Positions 60,575 to 64,000 of a stretch of DNA of 64,000 nucleotides are shown piece by piece; the stretch's first letter is position 1; every line of letters starts with the position of its first letter. The stretch spans positions 4,174,001-4,238,000 of the forward strand of contig NZ_CP074436.1 in NCBI RefSeq assembly GCF_016858305.2, written 5' to 3'. Below the pieces are notes generated by a model, which saw nothing but the letters and a program-made list of their open reading frames with translations, was not told the DNA's origin and did not search any database. A program made the position numbers and the translations under genes. The stretch is from Polaribacter sp. Q13. GTDB taxonomy: Bacteria; Bacteroidota; Bacteroidia; Flavobacteriales; Flavobacteriaceae.

Positions 60575-62503
60575 ATGAAAAGAAGAGATTTTTTTAAAAA
60601 AGGAACAAAAGGTGTTTTAGCAGCGAGTTTATTTCCAATAATGGGAGATATTTCTGCGCAAACTTCTAATAGTAAAAACGGTTTGTTTAAGGAAGAAGAA
60701 ATATTAAGGAAAACTTTAAAAAAAGATCCAATTCGAAAAAAAATAGTAAATGTAGATGTTGCTGTAATTGGAGGTGGAATGTCTGGTATTTCTGCGGCAG
60801 TCTCAGCAGCTAGAAATGGGGCAAAAGTAGTTTTAGTACAAGACAGACCTGTTTTAGGAGGAAATGCTTCTAGTGAAATGAGAGTTACAGTAAATGGGGT
60901 TCAAAGTTTATTGAATAAACACAAAATAGAAAGAGAAACGGGTATTGTAGAAGAACTTCTAATTGAAAACTGGCATTATAATCCGCAAGAATCTTATCCT
61001 GTTTGGGATCATGTTTTATATAATTATGTAGTTCGTGAAAAAAATCTAACCTTATTGTTAAATACAACTGCGTTGGATGTAAAGATGGATGGTAACAATA
61101 TTAAATCTGTAGTTTGTCGTCAATTAACAACAGAAACAGATTTTACAATAAATGCTCCTATTTTTTGTGATTGTTCTGGTGATGGTTTTGTAGCGGCAAC
61201 TGCAGGAGCAGAATTTAGACAAGGAAGAGAAGGAAAAGCAGAATTTAATGAACAATATGCACCAGATGAACCAGATGGTTGGGTTATGGGAGATTGTTTT
61301 ATGATGATTACAAAAGACATGGGAAGGCCAGTTCCTTTTTATGCACCAGAATATACAATTCCTTTCGATGCAGAAAAAGCATTTAAAGACAAGCATAGAA
61401 AAGTAAAACAATTAAAAGAAGGTTTTTGGTGGGTAGAATTAAGTAGCGATGTAGACATTATTGGCGAAAGAGATGAAATTCGTCATAAATTAATGGCACA
61501 TTTTTACGGGGTTTGGGATCATATAAAAAATTCTGGTGATTTCCCGGAAGCAGCCAATATTGCTTTAGATTGGGTAGGTTCTATTCCTGGTAGGAGAGAA
61601 TCTAGAAGATTTATGGGAGATTATATTCTATCTGAGCCTGATATGTTAGGACTTCGTCATTTTGATGATGCCATTGCATTTGGTGGTTGGTCTTTAGATG
61701 AACATTGCCCTGGAGGAATTGAAAATTTAGAGGAACCTGCAAGTTATTTTCACTCAAGATTTAAAGATGTATACCAAGTTCCTTTTAGAAGTTTATATTC
61801 TAGAAATATTGATAACTTATTATTTGCTGGTAGAAATGTGAGTGTAACGCACATTGCACTTTCATCAACTAGAATTATTGGTACCTGCTCAATGATGGGA
61901 CAAGCGGCAGGAACAGCAGCAGCAATGTGTGTTAAAAAAGGGGTGTCGCCAAGAAAATTATATCAAAATTATATAAATGATTTACAGGAGCAATTGTTAA
62001 GAGATGATTCTTATTTTCCTAATAGACCTGCAAAAGATCTAAATGATAAAGCAAGAACGGCAAGTTTAATTTTTGCTTCTTCAACAAGTTCTGGTGATGT
62101 AAAAAATTTAACAGATGGCGTTGGTAGAGATGAAGTTGATAAAATTCATCACTGGCAATCAGATGGTTTAAACGCAGACTTACAATTAGAATGGAACAAA
62201 CCTCAAAGATTTACTAGTGTAGAAATGAAATTTGATACAAACCTGCAACGAAAAATAAATTTCCATAAAAATCCTAATAAGTATAGTGAACAATTATTGG
62301 TCGTTCCACCAGAATTGGTAAAAGATTTTACAGTAGAAGCAAGAATACAAGGAAGCTGGAAAGAAGTTGGTAAAAAAGAATACAATATTACACGTTTGGT
62401 AAAAATTAATTTTGATGAAATAGCAGCAACTGCTATCCGTTTAAAATTGAAAAATACACACGGTAAGGAAAATATTAGAATGTACGAAGTACGTTGTTAC
62501 TAA
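60575..62503 (+). CDS. Secreted FAD-dependent oxidoreductase
   Basis: A 642-residue flavoprotein. The N terminus MKRRDFFKKGTKGVLAASLF has a twin-arginine-like export signal. The dinucleotide-binding motif VAVIGGGMSGISAAVSAARN (GxGxxG at 66-71) is followed by VLGGNASSEMRVTVNGVQ, CDCSGDGFVAATAGAEFRQG and, near the end of the flavin domain, LFAGRNVSVTHIALSSTRII. The last 120 residues look like a beta-sandwich carbohydrate-binding domain. Such proteins are frequent in marine polysaccharide loci, but their reaction is not established. Confidence 0.82.
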   Translation: MKRRDFFKKGTKGVLAASLFPIMGDISAQTSNSKNGLFKEEEILRKTLKKDPIRKKIVNVDVAVIGGGMSGISAAVSAARNGAKVVLVQDRPVLGGNASSEMRVTVNGVQSLLNKHKIERETGIVEELLIENWHYNPQESYPVWDHVLYNYVVREKNLTLLLNTTALDVKMDGNNIKSVVCRQLTTETDFTINAPIFCDCSGDGFVAATAGAEFRQGREGKAEFNEQYAPDEPDGWVMGDCFMMITKDMGRPVPFYAPEYTIPFDAEKAFKDKHRKVKQLKEGFWWVELSSDVDIIGERDEIRHKLMAHFYGVWDHIKNSGDFPEAANIALDWVGSIPGRRESRRFMGDYILSEPDMLGLRHFDDAIAFGGWSLDEHCPGGIENLEEPASYFHSRFKDVYQVPFRSLYSRNIDNLLFAGRNVSVTHIALSSTRIIGTCSMMGQAAGTAAAMCVKKGVSPRKLYQNYINDLQEQLLRDDSYFPNRPAKDLNDKARTASLIFASSTSSGDVKNLTDGVGRDEVDKIHHWQSDGLNADLQLEWNKPQRFTSVEMKFDTNLQRKINFHKNPNKYSEQLLVVPPELVKDFTVEARIQGSWKEVGKKEYNITRLVKINFDEIAATAIRLKLKNTHGKENIRMYEVRCY

Positions 62504-62504
62504 A

Positions 62505-62610
62505 TTTTAAACGCAGAGGCGCAAAGGTTTCGAAAAATTCGCAAAGAATAAGGGCTTAAATCTTTGCGCACTTTGCGAAAACTTATTTTAAACTTTGCGG
62601 TTAAAACCAT
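62505..62610. repeat. CGCAAAG-type intergenic repeat cluster
   Basis: CGCAGAGGCGCAAAGGTTTCG and several CGCAAAG/CTTTGCG units (62511-62605) can fold in alternative hairpins. It is related to the repeat at 57.3 kb and lies between the oxidoreductase and the last gene. Confidence 0.7.
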
Positions 62611-62654
62611 TAAACCAAAGAAAAACTATTAAGTCAAATACAGATACTTTATAA

Positions 62655-64000
62655 ATGAAAATAAATTCACTTCTTACTTTAGTAGTAAGCTTTTTAGTTT
62701 CCATTCAATTATTCGCTTTTCAGTCTAATAATTTCTCAACAAAAACCAATAATATAAGAAATTCTGTTGTTGGAGAAATCAATAATGAGTCAATCCTTTT
62801 TGTTTCTGAATTAAGCAAAAGTATCGCCGCTTATACTTTAGACGGAAAAGAATTGTGGCAATATAAAATAGACCAACCTTCAGTTATTTTTGAAATTCTT
62901 GCACAAGACATCAATAATGATGGAAATGATGATTTGTTAGCAGTTGCTGGTAACGGAATAGTGTATTGCATTGATAGTAAAGGTTCTTTACTTTGGCAAT
63001 TTACTCCAGATCATAAAGTACGTTTATCGGAAATTGCCGTGGTAAAAAATGATGATAAAATCCAAATTTTTGCAGGTGGAAATGATTATCAGTTGTATGA
63101 GTTAGATACAGACGGAAAACAAGTTTCATCAACCAAAATAGAAGGAGTTGTTAGAAAAATTGAGTCAGGTGTTTTTACCAATTCAGGGAAAGAATCACTT
63201 TTTGTAATGACCTATAGTAACGATAAATTTCGTTGGGATTTTATGGGGATTTTAGATGCGGATACAAAAGAAGTTGTAAAACAACTTAGCCCTAAAAAGA
63301 AAGAGGTAAAAGCGCTTACAAAAGTAATGATTACAGATATTTCTATAGTAGATATTAACAATGATAAAAAAGATGATATTTTATTTTTTGGAGATGCTAG
63401 TTTTAAACCTTTCTTTTCTGCTTTAGATGCAGATTTTAATGTTTTAGCACAATATGTTGGAAATCAAAAACAAGCGCAACGTTATGCGCATTCTCAAGGA
63501 AGCTTCTTACCAAGTAGAAACGAAATTATGTTTCAGCATGGAGGAATTTTAATTGTGCTAGATACTAAAGGAAAAGTAATACATATAGCAGGAGAAAGAT
63601 ATGGTAAAGGAGTTTATAGCGATTTTGTTTACGAACCTAAATCTAATCAATTAATTGCGGCAGGAACTGTTGATGGTGGTAACAATGTAGATTTTTACGA
63701 TTTATCAAAAAATAGTTGGAGCAAAACTTCCTACAAAAAGCAAGGTAGAATGCTTGAAGTAGAAAAAAACTTAGAAACATTATATGCACAAGTTTTAGAG
63801 TATAAAACGCCAAGTTATCAGAAAAAATCTGACAAAAATTGGGTGATGATTACCAAAAATGGTGAAGATTCTAAGGTTAAAAAATTACATGGAAATGATA
63901 TAAAATTTGTCATACAAAAATCACCAAAAGAATCTACAGACAGAACCTATTTGGTTAACAAAATAGGCAAGTCGGCATTAAAAAAAGACAAGAGAGGTAA
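62655..64000 (+). CDS. Beta-propeller protein, paralog of the GH150-like gene, cut by the window edge
   Basis: The frame opens at ATG 62655 with signal MKINSLLTLVVSFLVSIQLF and is open for 448 codons to the last base. The propeller blades DINNDGNDDLLAVAGNGIVY and CIDSKGSLLWQF closely match the 44901 product (DLDNDGTDEILAANADGTVY and CLDSKGQLLWKF). The later segment YKTPSYQKKSDKNWVMITK matches its YTKPSFENKSQRVYFMTEK. It is therefore the N-terminal propeller of a second carrageenase-like protein, whose catalytic region lies beyond the window. Confidence 0.7.
   Translation, partial: MKINSLLTLVVSFLVSIQLFAFQSNNFSTKTNNIRNSVVGEINNESILFVSELSKSIAAYTLDGKELWQYKIDQPSVIFEILAQDINNDGNDDLLAVAGNGIVYCIDSKGSLLWQFTPDHKVRLSEIAVVKNDDKIQIFAGGNDYQLYELDTDGKQVSSTKIEGVVRKIESGVFTNSGKESLFVMTYSNDKFRWDFMGILDADTKEVVKQLSPKKKEVKALTKVMITDISIVDINNDKKDDILFFGDASFKPFFSALDADFNVLAQYVGNQKQAQRYAHSQGSFLPSRNEIMFQHGGILIVLDTKGKVIHIAGERYGKGVYSDFVYEPKSNQLIAAGTVDGGNNVDFYDLSKNSWSKTSYKKQGRMLEVEKNLETLYAQVLEYKTPSYQKKSDKNWVMITKNGEDSKVKKLHGNDIKFVIQKSPKESTDRTYLVNKIGKSALKKDKRG

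Noticed and set aside
37800..64000. SusC/SusD pair in the polysaccharide locus
   Set aside because: No TonB-dependent receptor or SusD-like lipoprotein is present; the 746-residue T9SS protein has neither a barrel nor TPR helices.

Overview
The window looks like chromosome from a marine member of the Flavobacteriaceae (Polaribacter-like by gene content). The supporting signs are very AT-rich DNA, secreted proteins ending in type IX secretion (T9SS) sorting domains, a hybrid two-component regulator, many sulfatases, flavobacterial intergenic hairpin repeats and promoters with the Bacteroidetes -7 element TAnnTTTG. No rRNA, tRNA, CRISPR array or insertion sequence was recognised.

Layout. 1-23.9 kb is mostly housekeeping. 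It holds the 5' part of purL, two tandem secreted endonuclease-I-type nucleases, an RsmB-like methyltransferase, recG carrying an in-frame DUF559 nuclease-like insert, and a DUF4369/DUF819/DUF2490 cluster. Next come two paralogous unknown proteins, a five-gene SPFH operon ending in a ribbon-helix-helix gene, an S1/P1 nuclease, two thioredoxin-fold proteins, a DEAD-box helicase and an mlaEFD-type lipid transport operon.

23.9-37.6 kb is a stress or envelope island. It encodes cardiolipin synthase, a patatin phospholipase, a multi-PAS histidine kinase, a response regulator fused to a CRP/FNR module, a frameshifted YtxH protein, a general-stress-like protein, a sigma-like factor, a 3-hydroxyacyl-CoA dehydrogenase, phosphoglycerate mutase, a cysteine-less ArsC-like protein and small proteins. 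Decayed remnants of BON, DnaJ and thioredoxin genes lie among them. Nine copies of a palindrome, TGAYNTRNRTCA, each lie exactly 23 nt upstream of a TAnnTTTG-like element and point at genes of this island, including mlaEFD. This geometry is that of a class II CRP/FNR activator, and the RR-CRP protein encoded in the middle is the obvious candidate regulator.

37.8 kb to the end is a polysaccharide utilisation locus. It contains a hybrid two-component regulator, a T9SS glycan-binding-type protein with a tiny secreted peptide, two beta-propeller proteins resembling GH150 lambda-carrageenases (the second cut by the window edge), a GH110-type alpha-galactosidase, a GH42/GH167-like enzyme, four S1 sulfatases, two SASA-type esterases and a FAD oxidoreductase. 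Together these fit stepwise desulfation and depolymerisation of a sulfated galactan, with lambda-type carrageenan the best guess. No SusC/SusD pair is present in the window.
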